From Rhodospirillales bacterium (GTDB lineage Bacteria; Pseudomonadota; Alphaproteobacteria; Micavibrionales; Micavibrionaceae), in assembly GCA_020638395.1 (NCBI GenBank), contig JACKIP010000005.1:62001-126000 (forward strand): a stretch of 64,000 nt of DNA, in the 5' to 3' direction. The notes under the pieces are model-generated. The model saw only the letters and a list, made by a program, of their open reading frames with translations. It had not been told where the DNA came from and searched no databases. Shown here one piece after another: positions 8,848 through 18,800 of the stretch (its first letter is position 1; each line of letters opens with the position of its first letter). The position numbers and the translations under genes are program-made.

Positions 8848-10728
8848 TTACAGTCCGTAATAGTATTTGGCAATCAGAATAAATGCCCCCCACAGCAACA
8901 CCACCAAAGGCACACCGGCAATCAGAAAATCCCTGAATTTATAGTGGCCCGGCCCCATAACCAGCAGATTGGTCTGGTAACCGATTGGAGAAGCAAAGGA
9001 ACAATTTGCCGCAAATACTACTGTAACCGCAAAAATCCCCGGGTCAAGATGGAGATTAACCGCCATATTCAGAGCAATCGGGGTAAACAGGATGGCGCAG
9101 GCATTATTGCTGAGAACATTGGTCGTAATCGCCACGATTAAAAAGAGCATGGCGATCTTGGACAGATTTCCACCCGGCAAGGGAAGATCCAGAAGCGTAT
9201 TGGCGATAAATTGTGCGCCATCCGAGGCTTGCAATGCCGTACCAATCGCCAGCATAGACCCGACCAGCAGAAAGATTTTGCGGTCAATCGCCCGGGTCGC
9301 CTGCCGAATATTCAAACAATCGGTAGCAATCATCAGGACGGCACCGGTCACGGCGGCCACGGGAATCGACAGGACTCCGACGGCGGCCAAAGCAATGACC
9401 CCCAAAAAAATGCCCGCGGCAAGAGGCGCTTTTTTGGGGACTGGTAGTTCCTTCTTTGAGCCGGACAACACAATAACATCCGGATTCTGCCGCATCAGAT
9501 TAATGGATGCCGGACTTCCCGCCACCAGCAGAACATCCCCCGACTCCAGCCGGATGCGCCCCAATCGCCGCCGCACAACACGCGCTCTTCGCTGAATGCC
9601 CAGAACAATCGCCCCGAACTGACGATGAAACCCAACCTGCTCCAGCGTCATATCGATCATCCGCGACCCCGGCGGGATCATGACTTCCGCCACCAAGTGA
9701 GTGTTCGCCGCTTCGGATTTTGCCTCATTATCCAAAGACGAATCCGCCAGTCTCTGATTAACCCGGCTGATGATCTCTGCATCATCTTCCGAGAGCAAAA
9801 ATCCCGGATACTTGGACAACACCACCGATAGCTGCTCGCGATTCGTTGCCACAATCATGATGTCATTGACCTCAATCTTATAGCCTTCAAAGGGCGGCAA
9901 AATCAGATGCCCGGACCGCTGAATCAATTTGACGGTCATATTGGGAAGTTTGGCAAAGTGTCCCTTGACGCATTCTTCACCGATCAACGGACTGCCTTCC
10001 TGAATATCAATCTCCGCCACAAACTCTTTTTCATCTCCCACCAGATCCCGCGCCATGGAACTACGGTCTTTCAGGATATAGGGAGCCATAAAAGCAACAT
10101 ACAAAAAGCCAACGCCCGCAAGAATAGATCCCGGCACCAGAAACTCGAAAAATCCAAGCGGTTCATAGCCAAGTCCTGTCATAGAACTTGACACCAGAAG
10201 GTTGGTAGATGATCCGATCAGGGTCGTCATCCCGCCCAAAATCGCCACATAGCTCAACGGAATTAACACGCGGCTTTCTGAAACCCCCGACGTCACAGCC
10301 AAAGCCTGCAAAACCGGTATCGCCAGAATAACCAGCGGCGTATTATTCAGAAAGGCACTCATCACACAGATCATCATCAAAATACCAATGACCATAATCC
10401 AGGCCAGAATTTTGTTGGAGGTCACAAAAAACTGGGATACCGGGCGCAGCGCATCTGTTTTGATAATCCCCTGCCCCATCACCAGCAGCGCCAATACCGC
10501 AATCAGAGACGGATTGGCAAAGCCGCTGAGAAGATTCGCCGCATCCAGCTGATTCTTTCCGGTCGCATCCGCAATCGGAAACATTTGTCCAAAAATTAGA
10601 AGAATTGTCAGGATCGCAATACTGGTCACCTCAAGGGAAACTTTTTCCCGCGCAAACATCACAATAGCAACCGCTGTCAAAAACAGGACGAAACACATGT
10701 GGTAAAAAGTATCCTCAAGAAAAAACAT
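8848..10728 (-). CDS. SLC13-type divalent anion permease with two TrkA-C domains
   Basis: An inner-membrane permease of about 626 residues. Two blocks of hydrophobic helices flank a cytoplasmic region with two TrkA-C-like (RCK_C) domains, at about residues 205-290 and 340-425. The helix blocks carry the repeated SLC13 hallmarks SFLNNTPLVIL and SNNACAILFTPIA, in which the Asn-containing turns bind anion and sodium. Relatives move sulfate, dicarboxylates or similar anions; the substrate cannot be told here. I chose the ATG at 10728 because a TATAAT box ends exactly six bases upstream and no ribosome site is present; a GTG at 10752 is the alternative. Confidence 0.85.
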   Translation of the reverse strand: MFFLEDTFYHMCFVLFLTAVAIVMFAREKVSLEVTSIAILTILLIFGQMFPIADATGKNQLDAANLLSGFANPSLIAVLALLVMGQGIIKTDALRPVSQFFVTSNKILAWIMVIGILMMICVMSAFLNNTPLVILAIPVLQALAVTSGVSESRVLIPLSYVAILGGMTTLIGSSTNLLVSSSMTGLGYEPLGFFEFLVPGSILAGVGFLYVAFMAPYILKDRSSMARDLVGDEKEFVAEIDIQEGSPLIGEECVKGHFAKLPNMTVKLIQRSGHLILPPFEGYKIEVNDIMIVATNREQLSVVLSKYPGFLLSEDDAEIISRVNQRLADSSLDNEAKSEAANTHLVAEVMIPPGSRMIDMTLEQVGFHRQFGAIVLGIQRRARVVRRRLGRIRLESGDVLLVAGSPASINLMRQNPDVIVLSGSKKELPVPKKAPLAAGIFLGVIALAAVGVLSIPVAAVTGAVLMIATDCLNIRQATRAIDRKIFLLVGSMLAIGTALQASDGAQFIANTLLDLPLPGGNLSKIAMLFLIVAITTNVLSNNACAILFTPIALNMAVNLHLDPGIFAVTVVFAANCSFASPIGYQTNLLVMGPGHYKFRDFLIAGVPLVVLLWGAFILIAKYYYGL

Positions 10729-10734
10729 CGCTTG

Positions 10735-10740
10735 ATTATA
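10735..10740 (-). promoter_or_regulatory. -10 box of a predicted leaderless promoter for the SLC13 permease
   Basis: On the minus strand a perfect TATAAT occupies 10735-10740, followed by six bases and the ATG. That places the expected transcription start at the A of the start codon. No convincing -35 element is visible at 16-18 bases, so this is weaker than the clpA case. Confidence 0.4.
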
Positions 10741-10832
10741 ACGGGATGTCACACGTTAGGATAGAATGATTTCTTTTTTCTTTTGCGAGAAAAACTCCTA
10801 AAGCTGGCACAAGACTTGCTAATATCACCGGT

Positions 10833-11666
10833 ATGTTTCCTGCGGCGACATTTCTTTCACAGAACAACAGTCTGGCGACACTCTCGCAACAGGCCGGGAA
10901 AGATATTACCTCGGCCATTCACACCGCCAGCCGCCGGACCGGTGTTGATTTCGGCTATTTGCTGCAACAGGCAAATGTGGAAAGCAGTTTTAACCCGGAT
11001 GCAAAAGCAAAAACCAGCAGTGCCAGTGGTCTTTACCAGTTTCTTGAGAGCACCTGGTTACGGATGGTCGATCAGTATGGGGAAAAATATGGAATTCCCG
11101 CCACGTTGTCCTCGCGGGAGAAGCTGGATCTACGGAATGATCCCGGTACCGCCGCGCATATGGCGGCAGAGTTTGCCGCAGATAACAAACAATATCTGGA
11201 GCAAAACTGGCAAGGCGCCGTGGGCGCGACAGAACTTTATCTGGCCCATTTCATGGGCGCCGGTGGTGCGGCAGCCTTCCTGAATGCCAAAGATGCCAAT
11301 CCCCTGCAACCCGCCGCAGACTTATTTGCAAAAGCAGCAAATGCCAATCGGGCCGTGTTCTTCGATCCTCTGACACAACGCTCCCGGACCCTGCAGGAAG
11401 TTTACGACCGTTTCGCCGCAAAGTTTGAGCAGATCGCCTCATCCTCGCCAGCCCCCGCAGAAGCAGCAAACTTTCGCGTAACACCGTTCCATCCACAACC
11501 ACATTCGCAGCAGGGGTGGGACGCAGCATCTCTCTTTTCGGATATAAACCCCTCAGAAAGCGACATGTTCGCCCTGCTCGCACAAAGATCAGCAGGGAAT
11601 GGGGCAAAATGGCTGTCAATGAGCAGCGTCGATTTTCTGAAATTACTGCACCCCGCCGAAGCTTAA
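10833..11666 (+). CDS. Lytic transglycosylase, SLT domain
   Basis: A 277-residue protein with a soluble lytic transglycosylase domain in its first 170 residues. The catalytic Glu is Glu50 in NVESSFNPDA, followed by SSASGLYQFLESTW, the usual second motif. Such enzymes cleave the MurNAc-GlcNAc bond of peptidoglycan, making space for envelope machines. There is no obvious Sec signal peptide; a short hydrophobic start (MFPAATFLS) is all that is seen, so export may be through the flagellar or another system. The C-terminal 100 residues are less conserved and Pro/Ala/Ser-rich. It overlaps the convergent mreC by four bases. Confidence 0.85.
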   Translation: MFPAATFLSQNNSLATLSQQAGKDITSAIHTASRRTGVDFGYLLQQANVESSFNPDAKAKTSSASGLYQFLESTWLRMVDQYGEKYGIPATLSSREKLDLRNDPGTAAHMAAEFAADNKQYLEQNWQGAVGATELYLAHFMGAGGAAAFLNAKDANPLQPAADLFAKAANANRAVFFDPLTQRSRTLQEVYDRFAAKFEQIASSSPAPAEAANFRVTPFHPQPHSQQGWDAASLFSDINPSESDMFALLAQRSAGNGAKWLSMSSVDFLKLLHPAEA

Positions 11667-12520
11667 GGTCTGGACTCTAAATGCGGATTTTCCACATTGG
11701 TAATCACGCGCACAAATTGAATGTGAGCCACATCCGTATAGGGTGTCACCCGCACCTCGGTGCCCTTGACCGATGAGACAACCCCCACCGGCAACCCGGC
11801 GGGATACACGCCCCCAAGGCCAGAGGTTAGCAGACGATCCCCGATCTGAAAACGGGTATCCGCCGGCATATGCGTCAGAATCGGCTGAGTGTCGTTTGTT
11901 CCTGCGACGATTGCGTGTGTATTACTGCCCTCCATCACCACCGGAATACGGGCGTTCAGGTCGGTTAACATTAACACGCGGGCGCTATGATGCCCCAGCT
12001 CAACAATACGTCCCAGTACTCCTTCTCCGCTGAGAACCGGGAATCCTTCTTTCAACCCATCATCACTGCCAGCAGAAATAATCGCACTTTTGGCGTAGGC
12101 ACTCGACATATCGGACAGTAGCCGCGCTGTTTTAAATTCCAGCTCCGGCGCCAGCTTGATCCGCAAAAGAGATTGCAGCGCTTTGTTTTCAACCTGAAGC
12201 GCCAAAGCCTGCTGATACCATTCCCGTAACCGGGTATTTTCATCAACCAGCCGCTCATTCTCGGCTCGCAGCGCCGCAAGGCCCGTCGCATCCCCGATCA
12301 TATCCGCCACCGCATCAAACGGGCTGCGCACCGCCATCAGGACCGGAGCCAGAGTATCTTGCGCGGCAACGCGTGCAGAAGATAACAGAGAAGGATTAAC
12401 CGCCGAGAGAATCACAAGAACAGAGGAGACACACAGAAAGAACACAGCCCCGGGAATAAACGACATGTCGCCAACCAGCGCGGTACGGGCAACGCTCTTT
12501 ATTTGTGTTCGTTTAATCAC
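11663..12520 (-). CDS. mreC: Rod-shape-determining protein MreC
   Basis: MreC links cytoplasmic MreB filaments to the periplasmic wall-elongation machinery. The 285-residue protein has one membrane helix (about 20-45), a coiled coil (about 72-112) and the MreC beta-barrel domain with VLSGEGVLGRIVELGHHSAR and LLTSGLGGVYPAGLPVG. The start is a GTG at 12520 with a GGGAG ribosome site about six bases upstream. It lies 91 bases downstream of mreB in the same direction, the usual mreB-mreC order; mreD is absent because the next gene is convergent. Confidence 0.93.
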   Translation of the reverse strand: MIKRTQIKSVARTALVGDMSFIPGAVFFLCVSSVLVILSAVNPSLLSSARVAAQDTLAPVLMAVRSPFDAVADMIGDATGLAALRAENERLVDENTRLREWYQQALALQVENKALQSLLRIKLAPELEFKTARLLSDMSSAYAKSAIISAGSDDGLKEGFPVLSGEGVLGRIVELGHHSARVLMLTDLNARIPVVMEGSNTHAIVAGTNDTQPILTHMPADTRFQIGDRLLTSGLGGVYPAGLPVGVVSSVKGTEVRVTPYTDVAHIQFVRVITNVENPHLESRP

Positions 12521-12611
12521 AACGGCTCCCTAAAGACTCTCTCTCATAGACTATACTACCACTATCTTAAAATATTGGAAAAATGAAGTGGTAATTCGAG
12601 TCGGAAAAAAA

Positions 12612-13652
12612 TTAATAATTTCCAATCAGAACAGAGCGTAACGCCTTGCGTTCTTCGAGCGCGTGCCCGGTGCCAAGAGCCACACAGGACAAAGGATCAT
12701 CAGCAATCATAACTGCCAGTCCGGTGGCATGGCGTAGAACATAATCGAGGTTTTTCAGCAAGGACCCACCCCCGGTCATCACAATTCCTTTATCCACAAT
12801 ATCGGCCGCCAGTTCCGGAGCAGTATGCTCCAGCGCAATTTTGACCCCTTCGATAATTTGCCCAACGGGTTCTGCCAGACTTTCCGCAACCTGCCGTTCT
12901 GTGACAACGATTTCTTTGGGAACGCCGTTCATCAGATCCCGCCCCCGGATTTGCAGGGATTTGCCTTCACCATCTGCCGGCACGCAGGCAGAGCCAATCT
13001 CTTTTTTGATTCGCTCCGCAGTCCCTTCCCCGATCAGGAGGTTATGAACCCGCCGAATATAAGAAATAATGGCTTCATCCATTTTATCGCCGCCGACGCG
13101 GACAGAACGGGCATAGACAATCCCGCCCAGAGAAATAACCGCAACCTCAGTCGTTCCGCCGCCAATATCGACCACCATAGACCCGGTTGGTTCCGTAACA
13201 GGGAGCCCTGCCCCGATCGCCGCCGCCATAGGCTCTTCGATCAGATATACTTCCGAAGCGCCCGCACTTTCAGCCGATTCCTGAATCGCCCGGCGCTCAA
13301 CCGCCGTGGAACCGGACGGAACACAGATAATCATTTTTGGCGAGACAAAAGAGCGGCGGTTATGCACCTTGCGAATAAAGTGCTTAATCATGGCTTCCGT
13401 AACTTCAAAATCGGCAATCACGCCGTCCCGCAAGGGACGGATAGCAACGATATTCCCTGGCGTACGGCCCAGCATCTGCTTGGCTTCGTTTCCGACCGCC
13501 AGGATTTCACGCTTGCCATTATACATGGAGATTGCCACCACTGATGGCTCATTCAGAACGATCCCCTGATCCCTGACATAGACAAGTGTATTGGCCGTTC
13601 CCAGGTCAATCGCCATATCTGCAGAGAGGAATCCGAAAAGTTTTGAAAACAT
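12612..13652 (-). CDS. mreB: Rod-shape-determining actin homologue MreB
   Basis: MreB is the bacterial actin that directs sidewall peptidoglycan synthesis. The 346-residue protein has an amphipathic N-terminal membrane anchor (MFSKLFGFLS), phosphate-1 motif MAIDLGTANTLVYV, the phosphate-2 segment VVDIGGGTTEVAV and the adenosine motif IVMTGGGSLL. Length and motif spacing are standard for the family. It is followed by mreC. The roughly 110 bases upstream to the rpmJ terminator should hold its promoter, though no clean -35/-10 pair stood out. Confidence 0.97.
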   Translation of the reverse strand: MFSKLFGFLSADMAIDLGTANTLVYVRDQGIVLNEPSVVAISMYNGKREILAVGNEAKQMLGRTPGNIVAIRPLRDGVIADFEVTEAMIKHFIRKVHNRRSFVSPKMIICVPSGSTAVERRAIQESAESAGASEVYLIEEPMAAAIGAGLPVTEPTGSMVVDIGGGTTEVAVISLGGIVYARSVRVGGDKMDEAIISYIRRVHNLLIGEGTAERIKKEIGSACVPADGEGKSLQIRGRDLMNGVPKEIVVTERQVAESLAEPVGQIIEGVKIALEHTAPELAADIVDKGIVMTGGGSLLKNLDYVLRHATGLAVMIADDPLSCVALGTGHALEERKALRSVLIGNY

Positions 13653-13761
13653 GTTTTTGATCTTGAGTCGGGTTAGATGGAGTAATCTAGCTATTCATAG
13701 CAAATTTCTGCCTACTATGCACCCGCGATTTTTAAGATCGTGTTAAAATTTCGCTGTTTTC

Positions 13762-13797
13762 AAAAATAAAAAAGTCCGCAGACAAAGACGGACTTTC
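13762..13797 (-). terminator. Intrinsic terminator after rpmJ
   Basis: Read on the minus strand, a 7-bp stem (AAGTCCG / CGGACTT) with a ten-base loop is followed by a T-rich run. It begins about 25 bases past the rpmJ stop and separates rpmJ from mreB. Confidence 0.75.
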
Positions 13798-13819
13798 AAA
13801 ACACAAGATAAAACCGCGC

Positions 13820-13945
13820 TCAGCCCTGACGAGCCTTGTACCGCTTGTTAACTTTGTTAATCACGTAAACACGCCCTTTACGGCGAACAACGCGGCAGTT
13901 GCGGTCGCGGGTTTTGAGGGTTTTCAATGAGTTGGCAACTTTCAT
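13820..13945 (-). CDS. rpmJ: Large-subunit ribosomal protein L36
   Basis: A 41-residue protein beginning MKVANSLKTLKTRDRNCRVV and ending NKRYKARQG. It is the longer, alphaproteobacterial form of L36, which keeps only one Cys and so lacks the four-ligand zinc site of the short form. L36 binds 23S rRNA in the large ribosomal subunit. It stands alone, as rpmJ often does in this class, and ends just before a hairpin terminator. Confidence 0.95.
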   Translation of the reverse strand: MKVANSLKTLKTRDRNCRVVRRKGRVYVINKVNKRYKARQG

Positions 13946-13994
13946 AATCTCTAATCCTTTATTTGGAACACGATATATAGAGGAAACCGTATCT

Positions 13995-14384
13995 CTATGT
14001 CAAGCTATATCCCATCACAATCACGATAATATACGCAAGATGCGTAAAATTATGGGCTTCCTGATCCAATCCGAACGTCCACCAGAAAATCGTATCCTTT
14101 GGGGTCCATTTATTTTCGTAGGTCATCAGGCCTTTTGCCCGGTCGATGATACTATGTACCAGAAAATCAACTCCTGCCAGAAACCAGTACCCAGGCGCCA
14201 GCAACAGAGTCACAATCAGCGTTCCCATCGCATGAATCCCCGTATGAGTGACCAGAGCCTTATACCCTTCCCTGCCGGGCTTTCCTTTCGTCAGAGCCAT
14301 CCAGTCCGTTTGCAACAAAAAATCACAGGCAAAATGTTTCAGACGAAAAGCTGTGTAGAGTATCAAGATATCAAACAATTCCAT
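13995..14384 (-). CDS. DUF3307-like integral membrane protein
   Basis: A 129-residue membrane protein with three to four hydrophobic segments. The N-terminal pattern HFACDFLLQTDWMA, the His-Thr-Gly-His element (THTGIHA) and DFLVHSIIDRAKG match what I know of DUF3307 proteins, whose function is unknown. The conserved His and Asp facing the membrane suggest a metal or catalytic site, but that is speculation. It lies upstream of rpmJ in the same direction. Confidence 0.7.
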   Translation of the reverse strand: MELFDILILYTAFRLKHFACDFLLQTDWMALTKGKPGREGYKALVTHTGIHAMGTLIVTLLLAPGYWFLAGVDFLVHSIIDRAKGLMTYENKWTPKDTIFWWTFGLDQEAHNFTHLAYIIVIVMGYSLT

Positions 14385-14486
14385 TCTGCACGCATATCCG
14401 GTTTTAGCAGTTTTAGGCCCTTGGCAAAAAAAACAATTGAGTTAAGATTAAAGTAATAACTTCTCTGTACTTTTAATCAGGGTATA

Positions 14487-15761
14487 GTGGTTTCCCGAAA
14501 AAATAAACAACATAATCATAAAAAAAATTCTGTCATGATTTCTGACGTTCTTACCAAAAGACCAAGGCACTACAACGCGGGTGACTATATTATGCACCAG
14601 GGAGATGTCGGGGAATATGCTTACTTTATCGAAGAAGGACAGGTTGAGATCGTCCTCCAGAAACAGGATGGCAGCTCCCAAATAATCGGAACACGCGGCC
14701 CCGGCACAATTATCGGAGAAATGGCGATCATTGATAATGAACCGAGAACCGCAAGCGTCCGGGCGACCAACACCTGCAAGGTTCTTGAAATTTCACGCGA
14801 AGACTTTCACCGCCGCCTGAGCGGAAGCGATGCCGTATTGCAGACAATTATGCAGGTTATTCTGACCCGTTACCGCGACACTCTGGCTAGAATAGACACG
14901 ATTAGTGAAAAAAGAGGATTTCCTTCCCCGGAAGAGATTGAACGCGAATACGTTCTGGAGCACAACGCGGTCGAATCAATCAAGATTGCAAATGAATTCA
15001 AGGAAGCGCTTGAAAATGGCGACCTGCGCCTGCACTACCAGCCCATTATAGATCTAAGCACCAATGATATTACAGGTTTTGAAGCTCTGATGCGCTGGGA
15101 GCACCCGGACCGGGGGTTTGTCTCTCCGGGCGTGTTTATCCCGATTGCCGAAGACACCGGATTGATCGTCAGTGCCAGCACATGGGCGCTAAATGAAGCC
15201 TGCCGGGCGTTAAAACGAATCGAAAACAGCACTGGATGGAAAGACTGTCTGGGAATGAGCGTCAACTTTTCCAGCACCGACTTCGCATCGGACGATTTTG
15301 TTGATAATGTTTACAACACCCTCAGCACAACAGATGTTGCCGCGCACCAGCTAACGCTGGAAATTACCGAACGCATTTTGATGCAGCAGCCGGAAAATGC
15401 CAATAAAACACTGGAAATGTGCCGGAAAGCCGGGATGAAAATTGCGATTGATGATTTTGGGACCGGGTACTCCTCCCTCAGCTATCTGCATTCCTTCCCG
15501 ATTGATATCCTGAAGATTGACCGCAGCTTTGTGGTGGACATGATGAAAAAAGAAAGCAGTCTGGAGCTTGTGCGCTCGATCATTGGCCTGGGGCAAAACC
15601 TGAAAATGAGTATTGTCGCAGAAGGTGTCGAGAAAAAAGAAGAAGCCGACACGCTAAAATTCCTCGGTTGTGAACGGGCTCAAGGATATTATTTCGCAAA
15701 ACCGCTTCCGGAGGAAGAGATCATTGCCTTGCTGAAATCGTGGGATAATACAAAAACATAA
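14487..15761 (+). CDS. Cyclic-nucleotide-binding domain fused to an EAL c-di-GMP phosphodiesterase
   Basis: A 424-residue cytoplasmic signalling protein. Residues 20-130 form a cyclic-nucleotide-binding fold with the phosphate-binding cassette GEMAIIDNEPRTASVRA, in which Glu78 and Arg87 needed for cNMP binding are present. Residues 165-420 form an EAL domain with every catalytic residue I can check: Glu199 (of EAL), Asn260, Glu292, Asp322-Asp323, Lys343, Glu379 and Gln399. It should therefore hydrolyse c-di-GMP, with activity set by cAMP or cGMP. The start may be the GTG at 14487 or the ATG at 14535. It lies just upstream of the large repeat protein and in the same direction. Confidence 0.9.
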   Translation: MVSRKNKQHNHKKNSVMISDVLTKRPRHYNAGDYIMHQGDVGEYAYFIEEGQVEIVLQKQDGSSQIIGTRGPGTIIGEMAIIDNEPRTASVRATNTCKVLEISREDFHRRLSGSDAVLQTIMQVILTRYRDTLARIDTISEKRGFPSPEEIEREYVLEHNAVESIKIANEFKEALENGDLRLHYQPIIDLSTNDITGFEALMRWEHPDRGFVSPGVFIPIAEDTGLIVSASTWALNEACRALKRIENSTGWKDCLGMSVNFSSTDFASDDFVDNVYNTLSTTDVAAHQLTLEITERILMQQPENANKTLEMCRKAGMKIAIDDFGTGYSSLSYLHSFPIDILKIDRSFVVDMMKKESSLELVRSIIGLGQNLKMSIVAEGVEKKEEADTLKFLGCERAQGYYFAKPLPEEEIIALLKSWDNTKT

Positions 15762-15852
15762 AATTTTAGATATTCCTTACGTCATCTTAACTAAATTTCA
15801 CATAAAATTATATCTATTGGAATTAAAATAAGAATTCACAGGGGTATAAGGC

Positions 15853-18800
15853 ATGACGAAAACAGATTTCACACCGACCACCGGGACCGCAACCGACACA
15901 TCTGCGCCACTGGTTTTTAGCGGTGCCAGCCAGACGGTTACAGTTCCAAACCCGGAATTCATTGCAGATTCAGACATGACCCGTGACGGACAGGATCTTA
16001 TCCTGACGCTGGAGAATGGAGAAAGCCTCGTCATTGAAGGCTATTTTGCCGCAGATATGCCCCCGACGATTTTGTCAGAGAGTGGCTCTGCCCTGACCCC
16101 CCAATTGGTGAATTCTTTCGTTCATAACCCGGTTTTTGCCGCGGCAGGCGGCGTAACAGATGCCAGCCCGATTGGAGCGGTCAAGGAAATTTCCGGAGAC
16201 GCCACCATCACACGCGCAGATGGAAGCGTCGAGCAAATGACTCTCGGAACGCCGGTCTATGAGGGGGACGTGATTGAAACCGGCGAAGACGGAGCCGTAA
16301 ATATTCTATTCATCGACGAAACGGAATTTGCTGTTTCTGAAAGTGCTCGTCTGGCCATTGACGAATATGTGTTCGATCCGGCCACCAGCGAAGGCTCCAC
16401 AAACTTTTCCGTTCTGCGCGGCGTTTTTGTTTTCACAAGCGGCCTGATCGGCCGGGATGATCCGGATGATGTTGAAATTGATACGCCGGTCGGCTCCATC
16501 GGGATTCGCGGAACAATCATTGCCGGTAAAATTGACGCAGAAGGCGGCGACAACCAGATTACGGTCGTCGAAGGGGCGATTGTCGTCAAGAACGCCCTCG
16601 GCGAAGTAACTCTTTCTACCCAGTTTGAAACCGTTAAACTCGGTGGATTTAATAGCGAGATCACAAATATTGGGACGCTGGATGCCGGGCAGATGAATGA
16701 CAGCTTCGGCGGAGTCAGCGGCGTGTCCGGCTCCCTATTCAGCGCCATCAACGATACCTCCTCAGACCGCGGCCCTGATTCCTCCAACGCGCACGGAAAA
16801 GAGCACGCACCGGGACAACAGGACAAAGCCACGGCAACTCCGGAGGGCACAGATCAACCGTCCACAACGTCCGAAGACGCCCCGGACGCAGATGCGGGAG
16901 GAACGACGGATCAAGCAGCTCCGACGACCGCCGCTGGCACAACGGCCACAACAACGACCACGACGTCCTCATCAGGTCTTGAATCGACCCTGACGACCTC
17001 TGACAGCGGCCTGAACACCTCCGGGACCGGAGACAGCCTCGGCACAACGTCACTTTCTTCTGATACAAAAATAGTGACAACAACTACGACAACAACATCC
17101 CCGACAACAACGGTAAAAAGTACAACCACACTTGAACCGGTGACCACAACCTACGAACCGCTCTCTCCGATTGTAACCGGAGGAACGACTGGTACGTCAA
17201 CGGGAAGCACAACGACTGCCGGATCATCAGGCCTCGTCCTTGATTTGGGAACCATGACATCCGTTCACGGGCTGACGTTGAATATGAACGGGTTTGGTAT
17301 TTTTGCAGATGCCGAAATCGGGGGGCACATCGTTGCCCTGGGCGATATTGATGGAAACGGGAAAGATGACTTTGCCTTCACTGGTACAAATGGCACCCTT
17401 TTTACATACAAGTCCGGAACCATTTCAACCTACAACCTTTCAGGCACTATTGGTGGTGATGTCAGCGACGTTTCTGTTTCTGCCGGCGGAGATCTGAACG
17501 GCGACGGAAACCTTGATTTGGTAATCGGCACTCCGCAAGCAGATGGTGTGGACATCTATAGCGGACAGGCCGGAGTCTTTTCGGCGAACAGTCTGTCGCT
17601 TCATCAAACGATTACGTCTGACACACTCTCCATTGCTCCCTCCTTCTCGGAACTGGGGCGTGATGTCGCTTTTATCGGAGACCGGAACGGGGACGGCTTC
17701 ACTGATTACGCCCTCAGCGTTAATGATTTTGGCGGCAGCGGCGAAGGCGGAATCCTTCTTCATTCGGGAATGACATCTGTGCTATCAACCGCTCACGATA
17801 CGGCGGATTATGTTTACATCACAGGAGCCGCCGCAGGCGATGATTTCGGATACCGAATCGATTCGGCCGGAGATTTGAATAATGACGGCTTTGCCGATCT
17901 CATCGTCGGCTCAAAAGCAAATACAGCCTATATCCTGTGGGGCGGACATGCCCTCACCAGTGGAACGATCTATGCTCAAAGCGGCTCAGCCTATACAACA
18001 CTGGTCGGCGGCAGTGGCTTTGGAGAAGAGGTCATCGGAGGCGGCGATGTCAACCGTGATGGATTTAGCGACCTGATTATTTCTTCACAGGGCGCTTACG
18101 GCGATCAGGCACACCTTTACCTGGGCGGTGCCGGAGCCCCGACACAGGTTGCAACATTCTATACCTCCCGTGCCGGATGGGAAGTCTCCGGAGGGTCGTT
18201 CCTCGGAGATTTTAACGGGGATGGAATCGACGATTTCGTTCTCTCGACCTCGGATGGCGCCAATAATCACAATATCTTTGTGTTCTACGGACAGCAATCC
18301 GGGCTAAGCGGCACATTCGACCTGAATTTTGCAGATCTGACGGCATTTGACCCGACCAAAGGCTTTGCCATGAAATGGTCGGGCGTGGGAGGGCATATCA
18401 CCCTTTCCGACCTCGGAGATATTAACGGAGACGGTCTGGATGATCTGGGAGTTGGAGCCTCTGACGCCAATCTGGACGGAGACGCCGCCAATGACGGCAG
18501 CATTAAGGTCGTCTATGGGCATGCCTCTGTCTCAGTCGTTCGGGATGGAGATGTCCGCGACGCGGATCTAAGCGCCGGGAACATCAAAGCATCTGCAAGT
18601 GGGCAGGCTCTGCTGGGGACCGACGGGGCCAATATTATTGACGGCGGCCTGAACGGAAATATCTCCGTTTCTGCAGGCGCAGGAAATGACATTATTAAAC
18701 TGTACGCCGCAGGTGTCACCCACAAAACTATTGATGGCGGCGGTGGGTACGATACCTTGCAACTCAGCGGCACGAACGGCGTTCTTGACTTTACAACCGT

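Noticed and set aside
12825..13544. 239-codon frame opposite mreB
   Set aside because: Antisense to an unmistakable mreB; composition is unlike real proteins.
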